Shown here: positions 43,436-52,720 of the stretch, in pieces
How positions within the stretch are numbered: position 1 is the stretch's first letter
Layout: the number at the start of each line of letters is the position of its first letter
Assembly: GCA_017481575.1 (NCBI GenBank)
Contig: JAFUPA010000065.1
Span: 48,424 to 112,423, forward strand
Direction: 5' to 3'
DNA: 64,000 bases
From: Clostridia bacterium
Lineage (GTDB): Bacteria > Bacillota > Clostridia > Oscillospirales > Acutalibacteraceae
Notes under the pieces: model-generated
Told to the model about the DNA's origin: nothing
The model's database searches: none
Seen by the model: the letters and a program-made list of their open reading frames with translations, nothing else
Position numbers and translations under genes: made by a program

Positions 43436-43462
43436 TTAGCACTCTTTTAAGTCGAGTGCTAA
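43436..43462 (-). promoter_or_regulatory. CIRCE operator of the hrcA operon
   Basis: TTAGCACTC-N9-GAGTGCTAA at 43436-43444 and 43454-43462, a perfect match to the consensus. It lies just downstream of the -10 box, overlapping the transcription start region, so HrcA would block the operon. Confidence 0.97.
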
Positions 43463-43474
43463 CTTACATTTATT

Positions 43475-43503
43475 ACTATACAACCACAAGGCAAATTTGT
43501 CAA
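43475..43503 (-). promoter_or_regulatory. SigA promoter of the hrcA operon
   Basis: Minus strand TTGACA (43498-43503), 17 nt, TATAGT (43475-43480), directly upstream of CIRCE. Confidence 0.9.
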
Positions 43504-43603
43504 CAGTTTATTTATGAATTCTTTGTTAACTTTGAGAGAAATTTCTTAAAAATCCTTCTTTTGTCATTATTCCTCTTTTTAGTGTTAAATAAACATTTTA
43601 CTG

Positions 43604-43632
43604 TTGAATAAAAGGTGCGGATATGATAAAAT
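43604..43632 (+). promoter_or_regulatory. Promoter of the glycan cassette
   Basis: TTGAAT (43604-43609), 17 nt, TAAAAT (43627-43632), divergent from the hrcA promoter. Confidence 0.65.
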
Positions 43633-43659
43633 ATGATATATATGTTCAGAGGTGGCAGT

Positions 43660-44541
43660 ATGTATATAGTTATCGGTGCGAACGGATTTTTAGGCTCATA
43701 TGTTGTAAAAAGTCTTGTCCGGAATACGGACGAGGAGATTATTGCAACATATCACGGAAACAAAGAAAGTCTGTACTCCCCCAGAGTTAATTGGGTAAAG
43801 CTCGACGTAACAGACACCGAAAGCATTAAAAGTCTTGAACGACTCGTTGAAAACACAGCAGAATGTAAGGTTTTTTATTTCGCCGCCTGCCACAACCTCG
43901 ACCTTGTAAAGTGTGAGCCTAACTTTGCAAAAAACATAAACATAACGGCACTTAAAAACTTTCTTGACGTTTTCAGCGAGGCACAGTGCTTGTATTTTTC
44001 CTCAACCGACTGTGTTTACGGTGAGAACACAAAGGAGATACAGTCTTTTAAAGAGACCGACCCCACCTGCCCCATCAGTGAATACGGCAGACAGAAGCTT
44101 GAAGCGGAAGGCATTGTTAAAAGTTACGGCTTTAACGTTGTGAGGCTTCCGTTTATGACAGGTGCATCTCTGCTCGAACACAAAAAGCATTTTCACGACA
44201 ACATTGTAGAAAAGACACGTGAAGATCAGGATTTTACGCTTGCGGACGGGCTTTGGCGTTCTGCTCTTGATTACGAAAGCGTGGCTGACATACTTGTAAA
44301 ATTAAGTTTTATGAAAAACGTTCCGCAGACACTCAACCTTTGCGGTGACGAAAGTTTAAGCAAATATGACGTTGGTGTTATAATTGCCGATAAACATAAC
44401 TTACCGATGGAGCATATTATAAAAACTCCCGAAGCGGAGATTATGAAACTATTTTACGAAAAAAGAACATCATCAACCGCAATGGACAACTCCCTTTTAA
44501 AGAGTGTTCTCGGTGTTGATGAAATCAAGATTAAGATTTAA
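43660..44541 (+). CDS. SDR sugar-nucleotide reductase/epimerase (RmlD-like)
   Basis: A 293-aa NAD(P)-dependent extended SDR. It has the N-terminal MYIVIGANGFLGSYVV, the active-site region YFSSTDCVYGENTKEI and the catalytic YGRQKLEAE around residue 145. The fold resembles dTDP-4-dehydrorhamnose reductase, but the partner genes rmlA/B/C are absent, so the substrate is probably another nucleotide sugar such as an activated heptose. The ATG at 43660 has AGAGGTG upstream; in-frame ATGs at 43633 and 43642 are disfavoured. First gene of the cassette; the next gene starts 6 nt after its stop. Confidence 0.8.
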   Translation: MYIVIGANGFLGSYVVKSLVRNTDEEIIATYHGNKESLYSPRVNWVKLDVTDTESIKSLERLVENTAECKVFYFAACHNLDLVKCEPNFAKNINITALKNFLDVFSEAQCLYFSSTDCVYGENTKEIQSFKETDPTCPISEYGRQKLEAEGIVKSYGFNVVRLPFMTGASLLEHKKHFHDNIVEKTREDQDFTLADGLWRSALDYESVADILVKLSFMKNVPQTLNLCGDESLSKYDVGVIIADKHNLPMEHIIKTPEAEIMKLFYEKRTSSTAMDNSLLKSVLGVDEIKIKI

Positions 44542-44547
44542 CGGGCG

Positions 44548-45828
44548 GTGAAGCGAGTGAAAGCAGTAATTATGGCGGGCGGTTTCGGCAAAAGGCTCCA
44601 AAAGCTTTACAGCGACAGACCGAAGCCTATGGTTGAAATCAGCGGACGACCCGTGCTTGAATACCAGATTGAAAACCTGCGCAAATTCGGAATAACGGAA
44701 ATAATCATTGTTGTTCATCATATGAAAGAAAAGATTATGCGTTATTTCGGTGACGGTTCACTCCTCGGTGTTAACATCAGCTATTACGAAGAGGACAAGC
44801 CGCTCGGAACGGCAGGCGCACTTTTTAAAATAAAAGGGCAGTTATCGGATGATTTTCTGCTTATAAACGGCGACTTGATTTTTAGTGTTGATTTTTCAAG
44901 AATGATTGATTTTCACCTTAAGAACAACGCACTTGCAACTCTTTTTGTTCACCCGAACTCCCACCCTTACGACAGCGAGCTTGTTGTGTGCGGTAAAGAC
45001 AACGTGGTGACGGATTGGTACAAGAACGACGGTCACGGTAACTACACAAACTGCGTTAATGCAGGAATTCATATACTTTCAAAGAAAGTGCTTTGTGACA
45101 TCTTTGTTGACGGAAAGCTCAACCTGCGTGCAGATGTGATCGAGCCGCTTATCCCGACGGGCAAGGTTTACGCCTACCGCTCGGCAGAGTATGTTAAGGA
45201 TATGGGCACTTCGGACAGACTTCGTCACGTTACGGCTGATGTTGAAAACGGAATTGTTTTTTCAAGGCGTGCGGACAAAAAACAGAAAGCAGTTTTCCTT
45301 GACCGTGACGGCACGGTTAACAAATATAAAGGTTATATAACTTCGCCTAAACAGCTTGAACTTATAAACGGTGCGGCAGAGGCAATCAAAAAGATTAACC
45401 AAAGCGGTTACCTTACGATTATCATTACAAATCAGCCGTCGATTGCCATGGGACGAATGAGCTATGCCGTGCTTGATGAAATTCACGCAAAGCTTGACAC
45501 CCTGCTCGGAGAAGAGGGGGCATATCTTGATGCGCTGTACTTCTGCCCTCACCACCCTGACAGCGGATTTGACGGCGAGGTTAAAGAGCTTAAAATAGAA
45601 TGTGGCTGTCGCAAGCCCTCGGGCGGTATGATAAAGAAGGCGGCAGAGGACTTTAACATTGACCTTTCACGCTCGTTTATGGTCGGCGACTCTGAGAGAG
45701 ATGTGCTTGCGGGACTTGATGCGGGCTGTACACCGATTTTCCTGACCGGTAGTGACAACACGCTGAACGTGCGTGACATAAAGAAATATAAAACACTTGC
45801 GGATTTTGTAAAGGAAGAGATTGATTAA
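44548..45828 (+). CDS. Fused sugar-1-phosphate nucleotidyltransferase and HAD phosphatase (HddC-GmhB type)
   Basis: A 426-aa fusion. Residues 1-235 are a nucleotidyltransferase (VIMAGGFGKRLQKLYSDRPKPMV split over the loop, LINGDLIF, NAGIHIL, VKDMGTSDRL). Residues 245-426 are a histidinol-phosphatase-type HAD enzyme (AVFLDRDGTVN, the zinc-site CPHHPDSGFDG with CGCRKPSGG, FMVGDSERDVLAGLDAG). This pairs guanylyl- or adenylyltransfer to heptose-1-phosphate with removal of the C7 phosphate, two non-consecutive steps of D,D-heptose activation. The start is GTG at 44548 or 44557. Its stop abuts the kinase gene. Confidence 0.85.
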   Translation: MKRVKAVIMAGGFGKRLQKLYSDRPKPMVEISGRPVLEYQIENLRKFGITEIIIVVHHMKEKIMRYFGDGSLLGVNISYYEEDKPLGTAGALFKIKGQLSDDFLLINGDLIFSVDFSRMIDFHLKNNALATLFVHPNSHPYDSELVVCGKDNVVTDWYKNDGHGNYTNCVNAGIHILSKKVLCDIFVDGKLNLRADVIEPLIPTGKVYAYRSAEYVKDMGTSDRLRHVTADVENGIVFSRRADKKQKAVFLDRDGTVNKYKGYITSPKQLELINGAAEAIKKINQSGYLTIIITNQPSIAMGRMSYAVLDEIHAKLDTLLGEEGAYLDALYFCPHHPDSGFDGEVKELKIECGCRKPSGGMIKKAAEDFNIDLSRSFMVGDSERDVLAGLDAGCTPIFLTGSDNTLNVRDIKKYKTLADFVKEEID

Positions 45829-46812
45829 ATGCTTACCACCAGAACACCTTTCAGAATGTCCTTCCTCGGCGGAGGAACTGATTTCCCTGCGTATTTTAAC
45901 GAATACGGCGGGTGTGTTCTGTCTGCAACCTTTAACAAATACACTTATGTAACCGTGCGACATCTGCCTGCACTTTTTGATTACAAAAACCAATTTACAT
46001 ACTCGAAAATTGAACGTTTTAATTCGCCCGACGAATTAGAGCATCCGCTTGTGAGAGAAGCACTCAAATACATTGACATTGACCGTATACAAATTGCGTA
46101 TGACGCTGACCTGCCTGCAAGGTCGGGCATAGGGTCGAGCTCATCGTTTGCGGTCGGACTTCTAAATGAGCTGCATCTTTTAAAGGGTGAGCATCTGAGC
46201 AAAATGGAGCTTGCTAAAGAGGCAATCCACCTTGAGAGAGTGCTTTGCAACGAAGCCGGCGGTGTTCAGGACCAGCTTGCGGTAGCATTTGGCGGACTGA
46301 ACAGGATAGATTTTGACGCTGACGGATACAAAATAAATCCGATTAATATTTCGGATGAAAGAAAAAAAGAATTCAATAAAAATCTGTTGCTTGTTTTCAC
46401 GGGATTTTCGCATTTCTCGGGCGAGGTTTCCGTTACACAACAGAATAACATACCGCAAAAAATTGCTGAACTGAACGAAATGAAATCCCTTGTTTTTGAG
46501 GGTGAAAAAATACTGACTTCTGACACAAGTCTTGATGAGTTCGGCAGACTGCTTGACTACACATGGCAGCTCAAACGTACACTTTCCGACAGAATAAGCA
46601 CACGGGAAATTGACGAGATTTACAGCTCTGCCAGAAAAGCAGGTGCTCTGGGCGGTAAAATCCTCGGTGCAGGCAGCGGCGGATTTATGCTGTTGTATGT
46701 GCCCGAAGAGAAGAGACAGAATGTGTGCGACTTGTTTGAGCCGTCACGAATTATTCCCTTTGAATTTGAAGAGGACGGAACAAAACTGATTTACGGCGGA
46801 GGTAAGGACTGA
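45829..46812 (+). CDS. hddA: GHMP kinase, D-glycero-D-manno-heptose 7-phosphate 1-kinase-like
   Basis: A 327-aa GHMP-fold kinase that would make heptose 1,7-bisphosphate. MLTTRTPFRMSFLGGGTDFP opens it, the ATP loop is PARSGIGSSSSFAVGLLNEL near residue 95, and GGKILGAGSGGFMLLYVP near residue 280 is the third GHMP motif. It matches the HddA type from GDP-D,D-heptose pathways. The position directly after the nucleotidyltransferase/phosphatase fusion supports this role. The sedoheptulose-7-phosphate isomerase (gmhA) is not in the window. Its stop and the next start share one base. Confidence 0.88.
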   Translation: MLTTRTPFRMSFLGGGTDFPAYFNEYGGCVLSATFNKYTYVTVRHLPALFDYKNQFTYSKIERFNSPDELEHPLVREALKYIDIDRIQIAYDADLPARSGIGSSSSFAVGLLNELHLLKGEHLSKMELAKEAIHLERVLCNEAGGVQDQLAVAFGGLNRIDFDADGYKINPINISDERKKEFNKNLLLVFTGFSHFSGEVSVTQQNNIPQKIAELNEMKSLVFEGEKILTSDTSLDEFGRLLDYTWQLKRTLSDRISTREIDEIYSSARKAGALGGKILGAGSGGFMLLYVPEEKRQNVCDLFEPSRIIPFEFEEDGTKLIYGGGKD

Positions 46813-47744
46813 TGAAAATTGCTATAACAGGCGGTGCAGGCTACATTGGCAGTGTGCTTGTGCCCGAGCTTCTCGGACTTGGTCACGAGGTTAGCGTGCT
46901 TGATAATTTTTACTTCGGTCAGACAGCTTTGCTTGACTGTTGCAGTAACAAAAACTTTCAAATAGTTCGTGGTGATGCCCGTGACAGAGACACCGTGCAA
47001 AAGTTTATTGACGGTGCTGACTTTATCATTCCGCTTGCCGCACTTGTGGGCTTCCCCCTTTGCGACTACGATAAAATTGCTGCAAAAAGCACAAACCTTG
47101 ATGCCGTGCTTATGCTCCTTGAATTGAGAAAGCCAGAGCAGAAGATTATTTTCCCCTGTACAAACAGCGGCTATGGTACTTCAGACGGCAGTATTTACTG
47201 CACAGAGGAAACTCCGTTAAAGCCGATTTCACTTTACGGCACAACAAAGGTAGAGGCAGAAAAGGCTGTGCTTGAAAGCGGAAATTCGCTTACCTTCCGT
47301 TTTGCAACGGTTTTCGGCTCTTCACCGAGAATGAGACTTGACCTGCTTGTGAATGACTTTGTTTACCGTGCCGTGAACGACAGAACAATGATAATTTTTG
47401 AAGGTAATTTCAAACGCAACTTTATTCACGTCCGTGATGTTGTTGGTGCATACATTCACGCAATCAATAACTTTGAAGTGATGAAAGGCAAAGCATACAA
47501 CTGCGGACTTTCGGATGCTAACCTTTCTAAAATTGAGCTTTGCGAAAAAATCAAAGAGCATCTTCCTCAATTTACATTTTTCTGTTCAGAAATAAACAAA
47601 GACCCCGACAAGCGAAACTACATTGTTTCAAACGAAAGACTCGAAAGCACAGGTTGGAGACCGAAGTATTCGCTTGACGACGGAATCGAAGAGCTTATAA
47701 AGACCTATTCGATTATTAAAAACAATTCTTACGCTAATTTTTAG
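46812..47744 (+). CDS. NAD-dependent nucleotide-sugar epimerase/dehydratase
   Basis: A 310-aa extended [23 protein letters not shown] at the start, FPCTNSGYGTSDGS, the catalytic YGTTKVEAE near residue 140, and RNFIHVRDVVGAYIHAI near residue 200. It would modify the activated sugar made by the preceding genes, for example by epimerisation or 4-ketone formation. The exact reaction cannot be read from the sequence. One-base overlap upstream and an 11-nt gap downstream show tight coupling. Confidence 0.85.
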   Translation: MKIAITGGAGYIGSVLVPELLGLGHEVSVLDNFYFGQTALLDCCSNKNFQIVRGDARDRDTVQKFIDGADFIIPLAALVGFPLCDYDKIAAKSTNLDAVLMLLELRKPEQKIIFPCTNSGYGTSDGSIYCTEETPLKPISLYGTTKVEAEKAVLESGNSLTFRFATVFGSSPRMRLDLLVNDFVYRAVNDRTMIIFEGNFKRNFIHVRDVVGAYIHAINNFEVMKGKAYNCGLSDANLSKIELCEKIKEHLPQFTFFCSEINKDPDKRNYIVSNERLESTGWRPKYSLDDGIEELIKTYSIIKNNSYANF

Positions 47745-47755
47745 GGTGAATTTTT

Positions 47756-48112
47756 ATGCTTGAAATTTTAAAACCCGATTTTGAATTCAACGACGACCGA
47801 GGCAAGCTGATGCAGCTTTTGCACGGCGAATGCGGTCAGGTGAATTATGTTGAATCAAAACCGTCAAGTGTCCGTGGCGGTCACTTTCATAAGCTTAACA
47901 AAGAGACATTTTTTATCATCGACGGTGAGGTTGATGTTACCGTTAAAAGAGACGGAAATGAAGAGACATATCACTTTAAAAGCGGAGATATGTTTTCTAT
48001 TCAAAAAAATGTTGTTCACAGCTTTGATTATAAAAAATTTACGACCCTTATCGTAGTTTACGACAAGGGTGTTGAGCTTCCCGACGGAACGAAGGATATT
48101 TACCCGGAATAA
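47756..48112 (+). CDS. Cupin-fold sugar isomerase/epimerase-like protein
   Basis: A 118-aa single-cupin protein with the metal-type motif RGGHFHKLNKETFFIIDGEV and the second cupin motif FSIQKNVVHSFDYKKF. The family includes WxcM/FdtA-type nucleotide-sugar 3,4-ketoisomerases and RmlC-like epimerases. Following an SDR that may create a 4-keto sugar, an isomerase role is reasonable but unproven. Probably the last soluble enzyme of the cassette before the two membrane proteins. Confidence 0.78.
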   Translation: MLEILKPDFEFNDDRGKLMQLLHGECGQVNYVESKPSSVRGGHFHKLNKETFFIIDGEVDVTVKRDGNEETYHFKSGDMFSIQKNVVHSFDYKKFTTLIVVYDKGVELPDGTKDIYPE

Positions 48113-48128
48113 ACCAAGGAGATAGCAA

Positions 48129-49277
48129 ATGCTGAAAAAAGTATTCACAAAAACTAAATATGAAGCGTGCATACTTTTCTTTTTGCTGATGCAGTTGATT
48201 GTTTTCGCTCCGACAAAGGACGGCATGCCCGTCTGGCAGTTGCTGACCTACCTCGGCGATTACAGTCACGGCTTTATGCCCCGTGCATTCATCGGCGAGA
48301 TTATTTCGTGGTTTACGGACAGCGTTTCGTCAAACCTTTTATTTAACCTGTCATTCACGGTTTGTGTGCTTTTGAGTGTAGCCGCCGCTTTGATAGGCGG
48401 TTATCTTATAAAAAATGCAGAGAACAAAACCGCTGTTACAGCGATTGTTGCCGTTATGGTTTCGTCGCCGATTTTTATGCCGCTTATGGCAAGCTGGCTG
48501 GGCATTACCGACATTTATCTTATTCTTTTGACTTTTATTGCTTTTGTTTTTAATGAGAATAAGTTTTTGAGATATCTCGTCCCCGTTCTTGCTCTTATTT
48601 GTACCGCAATTCATCACGCATACTTGTTTCTTTATATGGTGCCGATTGCAATTGCGTTGCTTTACGATTTCTTTAAAAACAAAAAGTATATCCGTGACGG
48701 AATTATGTGCGGTGTGACTTATGCTTCGCTTATCGCACTCGGACTTATTACGGTTAAAACCCGAAGTGCATCGGGCTTTGCTTCCGTTGATGAAATGACG
48801 GATTTTATGATAAACAAAGCAGGCTTCTCACTCGAAAAAGAATGGCTGGAGAGCCTTGTTCCGAATGAATATTTTACTCGGGTTGACTACCTTCAGCAAA
48901 ATGTTACTTCAACGATGTCCGCAAGCAATCTTTTTGGAATTGTTCTGATTTTCGCCCCGCTTTTTGTTACCTTCGCTTACGGCTGGATTAAGTCGATTAA
49001 ACAAAGCGAGGATAAAACTGAAAGGTTTATTTTTTCTCTTTGTCTTATTCATCCGCTGTCAACAGTACCTACGTACATTTTCGGTCTTAACTGGAACCGT
49101 TGGACATCGGCGATTATCACAAGCCAATGTATACTTTACCTGTTTATGCTTTACAGAAAAAATAAAACTCTTTCGAACACGGTCGGACAGATGACAGAAT
49201 TTTTCAAAAAGCATTTTATTTTGGTTGTATTTTATTTAATATATTTTGCTTCCTTTGCGAAGCTGTTAGGAACATAA
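48129..49277 (+). CDS. Polytopic membrane protein, possible glycosyltransferase or polymerase
   Basis: A 382-aa protein with about nine hydrophobic helices. It is not recognised with confidence. An extracytoplasmic loop after the first helix has GDYSHGFMPRAFIGEI, and a late loop has FGLNWNRWTSA. Acidic and Arg-containing outer loops of this kind occur in lipid-linked-sugar GT-C enzymes and Wzy-like polymerases, which fits its place at the end of a nucleotide-sugar cassette. AAGGAG lies 7 nt before the ATG. The next gene starts 2 nt after its stop. Confidence 0.6.
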   Translation: MLKKVFTKTKYEACILFFLLMQLIVFAPTKDGMPVWQLLTYLGDYSHGFMPRAFIGEIISWFTDSVSSNLLFNLSFTVCVLLSVAAALIGGYLIKNAENKTAVTAIVAVMVSSPIFMPLMASWLGITDIYLILLTFIAFVFNENKFLRYLVPVLALICTAIHHAYLFLYMVPIAIALLYDFFKNKKYIRDGIMCGVTYASLIALGLITVKTRSASGFASVDEMTDFMINKAGFSLEKEWLESLVPNEYFTRVDYLQQNVTSTMSASNLFGIVLIFAPLFVTFAYGWIKSIKQSEDKTERFIFSLCLIHPLSTVPTYIFGLNWNRWTSAIITSQCILYLFMLYRKNKTLSNTVGQMTEFFKKHFILVVFYLIYFASFAKLLGT

Positions 49278-49278
49278 A

Positions 49279-50229
49279 ATGGACATTAAATCAACGGTGA
49301 ACAAAAACAAATATGCACTTTCGGTTTTCGCTCTGCTTGCGATGCCGTGCCTGATTTTTGACGGCTTTGAAAGTGCCCTGACTTTAGCGTGCAGACTTTT
49401 TCTGTGCGTGAGCGTTGCGTTGTTTTTCGCACCGTATTTACACACAGATATAAAAAAGGAAAGGGCTGTATCTGCGGTATTTTCACTTTTGAGCATTATT
49501 TCGTGCAACGTGATTTTTTTGAGTGAAGATGTGCATATTCTGCTGTCACTTTTCTGCTTTTTCCTTGCACTTTTTGTAAACGGAAAAGCAAAAATTTTAA
49601 CGGCAGTTTTTGCAGGACTTTGCGTTGCTGTGCAACCGTTGAGCCTTTTGTTTTTAGTTCCGTCAATTGTCGTTATTCAGCTTATAAAAAAGCAAAAACT
49701 TTTTGCAGGTATGAGTGCTGTTTTTTCGGTTGCAGTTTTTGTTTTGACAAAGTTTTTGGAAAGCACAGAATTTTATGCCGACCAATTCAGTTCTTATTAC
49801 CTTTCACTTCACCTTATTCATTTTTCAAAAACTCATACCGAAGTTTTAATGCAATATTCGATTTGCAGTATCCCTCTTGTTGCGGTTGCTTTGGTTTATC
49901 TTGTAAAGCTGTTTTTAAACGGCAGAAAATTTGAAAGTATTGCTGTTTTAGCATGTGTGCTTCTTTCGGTCGTTGCCTTTGCAATGAGCAAAAACACGCA
50001 CACGGTTTTTATGATTTTAATTCCGTTTTTCGCAAGCTTTATTTCACTTGACAGCGAAGACGGTTTTGGTAAAACAAACGAAGAAATCGGAAGACTTTTT
50101 ATAAAGCATTTTCTTCTGTTTTTGTTGCTTGTTGCGTTCACCGCAGGCTTTCCTGCTGTCTTCGGACAAATTCCGTTTGAGTCGGATTTCTTTTCAAAGG
50201 CAACGTTTATTATATTCAGGCAGGAATAG
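49279..50229 (+). CDS. Polytopic membrane protein, unknown
   Basis: A 316-aa hydrophobic protein with about eight to nine membrane helices and short loops. I do not recognise its family. It is AT/Phe/Leu-rich, with a loop FYADQFSSYYLSLHLIHFSK in the middle. It lies 2 nt after the preceding membrane-protein gene, ends at a strong terminator and is the last gene of the glycan cassette. A role in assembling or exporting a surface polysaccharide is inferred from context only. Confidence 0.55.
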   Translation: MDIKSTVNKNKYALSVFALLAMPCLIFDGFESALTLACRLFLCVSVALFFAPYLHTDIKKERAVSAVFSLLSIISCNVIFLSEDVHILLSLFCFFLALFVNGKAKILTAVFAGLCVAVQPLSLLFLVPSIVVIQLIKKQKLFAGMSAVFSVAVFVLTKFLESTEFYADQFSSYYLSLHLIHFSKTHTEVLMQYSICSIPLVAVALVYLVKLFLNGRKFESIAVLACVLLSVVAFAMSKNTHTVFMILIPFFASFISLDSEDGFGKTNEEIGRLFIKHFLLFLLLVAFTAGFPAVFGQIPFESDFFSKATFIIFRQE

Positions 50230-50234
50230 AAAAA

Positions 50235-50261
50235 ACTCCGTTCGACCGAACGGAGTTTTTT
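50235..50261. terminator. Bidirectional terminator between the glycan cassette and clpC
   Basis: Stem ACTCCGTTC/GAACGGAGT with a GACC loop. Runs of T follow on both strands. Confidence 0.9.
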
Positions 50262-50263
50262 GT

Positions 50264-52702
50264 TTAGAAAGTGAATTTTTCGCCGTCATATTTGCAGGTG
50301 TGTTTTTCGCCTGCTTTTATTTTACCCTCAAGCATTTCCTCGCTCAGCTTATCTTCAATCTGCGATTGAATTGCACGCTTGAGCGGTCTTGCACCGTAAA
50401 CGGGGTCGAAGCCCTCGTCTGCAATTTTTTCAACCGCACTTTCGTCAAAATCGAGCTCAATGCCCATTTCACCGACACGCTTTGAAAGGGTTGAAAGAAG
50501 GCGTTTTGCAATTTCTTTTATATCATCTTTCTTCAGCTGTTCAAAAACTATGATATCGTCAACACGGTTGAGGAACTCGGGACGGAAACATTTTTTGAGT
50601 TCACCCATTACCGCATCACGGATAGCCGTCTGGCTCATAACTCCGCCGTCGTCACTGCCGCTGAAGCCGAGCGTTTTGCCGCCCGTGTTGCTGATAAGCT
50701 TTGCACCGACGTTGGAGGTCATTATAACAATGCTGTTTTTGAAATCGACCTTTCTGCCCTGTGAATCGGTAAGCACGCCGTCGTCAAGAATCTGCAGAAG
50801 CATATTGAAAACATCGGGGTGTGCCTTTTCAATCTCGTCAAAGAGGACAACGCTGTACGGCTTGCGGCGGATTTTTTCGGTAAGCTGTCCGCCCTCATCA
50901 TAGCCGACATAGCCCGGAGGCGAGCCGACAAGTCTTGATGCGTTGTGCTTTTCCATATACTCGGACATATCGAGCCTTATCATTGCGTTTTCGTCACCGA
51001 AAAGTGTTGCCGCAAGTGTTTTACAAAGCTCTGTTTTGCCGACACCCGTCGGGCCGAGGAAGATGAACGAGCCGGTCGGTCTGTTCGGGTCTTTTAGACC
51101 TACCCTGCCTCGCCTGATTGCCCTTGAAACGGCTGAAACCGCTGTATCCTGACCGACAATTCTGCGGTGAAGCTCATCTTCCATATTAAGAAGTCGTTGA
51201 CTTTCCTCCTGTGTTAACTGAACAACAGGAATGTGTGTCCATTCGGAAACGATTGATGCAATCTCGTCGGGTGTTACCTCGCCGTTTGTTTCGGTATTCT
51301 TTTTTTTCCAGCTTTCTTTAAGCTCGGCAAGCTGTGCCTCGGCTTCCTTTTCCTCGTCACGAAGCGAAGCCGCACGCTCGAAGTCCTGACTGTTTACAGC
51401 CGACTGCTTTTCTTCGGTGATGTGTTTTATCTTATCTTCAAGCTCACGCACATCCTCGGGCGGAGTGTAAGCACGAAGTCGTACCTTTGATGCCGCCTCG
51501 TCAACAAGATCGATTGCCTTGTCAGGCAGGAATCGGTCACCGATATACCTTGCAGACATTTTGACAGCGGCAATGATTGCCTCATCAGTAATTTTAACCT
51601 TGTGGTGTGCCTCGTATTTGTCACGCAAGCCTTTGAGAATTTCGATTGCTTCTTCCTGGCTCGGCTCACCGACAACAACGGGCTGAAAACGTCTTTCAAG
51701 TGCGGAGTCTTTTTCGATATTTTTGCGGTACTCTTCGAGGGTTGTTGCACCGATAACCTGCATTTCACCACGTGCAAGAGCTGGCTTTAAAATATTTGCC
51801 GCATCAACGGCACCCTCTGCCGAGCCTGCACCGATGAGAGTGTGCACCTCGTCAATGAAAAGAATGATGTTGCCTGCCTTTGACACCTCGTCAATAGCCG
51901 CTTTAATTCGTTCCTCGAAGTCGCCACGGTATTTTGTGCCTGCGACCATTCCCGTAAGGTCGAGTGCGATAATTCTTTTATCCTTTAAAAGCTCGGGTAC
52001 TTCGCCAGATGAGATTTTAAGTGCAAGACCCTCTGCTATTGCTGTTTTGCCGACACCCGGTTCACCGATGAGACAGGGATTATTTTTGGTGCGGCGGCTC
52101 AAAATCTGAATAACTCGGTCAATTTCCTTTTGTCTGCCGATTACGGGATCAATTTTTCCCTGCTTTGCAATGTCCGTCAAGTCTCTGCCGAACTGGTCAA
52201 GAGTGGGTGTCTGTGCGTTCGACTTTGATTTCTGTGCTGACTTTTGCTGTGAGTTATTTTGCGTATTTGAAAAGGTACGTGTGATTTCGTTTGCAATGTC
52301 AGCTGCAGACACACCGAGCTCTTCAAGAATGTTGACCGCATAACAGCTGGAATCCCGAAGAAGTGCGAGCAGGAGATGCTCCGTACCAACATAAGATTGA
52401 CCCATCCCCCTTGCCGCAGAAACAGACATTTCGATTATATTTTTACTTCTCGGGGTAAAGTCTCCCGGTGAAAGTACGGTCGGAGTGCCGATGCCGATGC
52501 TTGTTCTGATTGCGTTTTCTACATTCTCTGCCGTTACTCCTCTTGAAGAAAGTGCGGTGCTTGCTATGCTTCCGTCTGACGCAAGAAGTCCGAGAAGCAG
52601 GTGCTCACTGCCGATGTAGGTGTGACCGAGATTTTCGGCATAGCTGACAGCCGAATTGAGTGCAAGATTTGCTTTCTGCGTAAAACCTGTGAATTTGTAC
52701 AT
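50264..52702 (-). CDS. clpC: ATP-dependent Clp protease ATP-binding subunit ClpC
   Basis: AAA+ unfoldase that works with ClpP and, in low-GC Gram-positives, degrades arginine-phosphorylated proteins marked by McsB. The 812-aa protein has N-terminal Clp repeats (residues 1-145, GSEHLLLGLLASD and GTEHLLLALLRDS). AAA domain 1 has GEPGVGKTAIAEG and DEVHTL, then a UVR-containing middle (SQDFERAASLRDEEKEAE). AAA domain 2 has GPTGVGKTELCKTL and FDEIEKAHPDV. The ATG at 52702 has GGGGG about 8 nt upstream; longer in-frame starts reach 52834 inside mcsB. Confidence 0.97.
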   Translation of the reverse strand: MYKFTGFTQKANLALNSAVSYAENLGHTYIGSEHLLLGLLASDGSIASTALSSRGVTAENVENAIRTSIGIGTPTVLSPGDFTPRSKNIIEMSVSAARGMGQSYVGTEHLLLALLRDSSCYAVNILEELGVSAADIANEITRTFSNTQNNSQQKSAQKSKSNAQTPTLDQFGRDLTDIAKQGKIDPVIGRQKEIDRVIQILSRRTKNNPCLIGEPGVGKTAIAEGLALKISSGEVPELLKDKRIIALDLTGMVAGTKYRGDFEERIKAAIDEVSKAGNIILFIDEVHTLIGAGSAEGAVDAANILKPALARGEMQVIGATTLEEYRKNIEKDSALERRFQPVVVGEPSQEEAIEILKGLRDKYEAHHKVKITDEAIIAAVKMSARYIGDRFLPDKAIDLVDEAASKVRLRAYTPPEDVRELEDKIKHITEEKQSAVNSQDFERAASLRDEEKEAEAQLAELKESWKKKNTETNGEVTPDEIASIVSEWTHIPVVQLTQEESQRLLNMEDELHRRIVGQDTAVSAVSRAIRRGRVGLKDPNRPTGSFIFLGPTGVGKTELCKTLAATLFGDENAMIRLDMSEYMEKHNASRLVGSPPGYVGYDEGGQLTEKIRRKPYSVVLFDEIEKAHPDVFNMLLQILDDGVLTDSQGRKVDFKNSIVIMTSNVGAKLISNTGGKTLGFSGSDDGGVMSQTAIRDAVMGELKKCFRPEFLNRVDDIIVFEQLKKDDIKEIAKRLLSTLSKRVGEMGIELDFDESAVEKIADEGFDPVYGARPLKRAIQSQIEDKLSEEMLEGKIKAGEKHTCKYDGEKFTF

Positions 52703-52720
52703 TTTATTTTCCCCCTTATA

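Noticed and set aside
44548-45828. Histidinol-phosphatase of histidine biosynthesis
   Set aside because: The HAD part is fused to a sugar nucleotidyltransferase and sits among heptose and sugar-nucleotide genes; no his genes are near.
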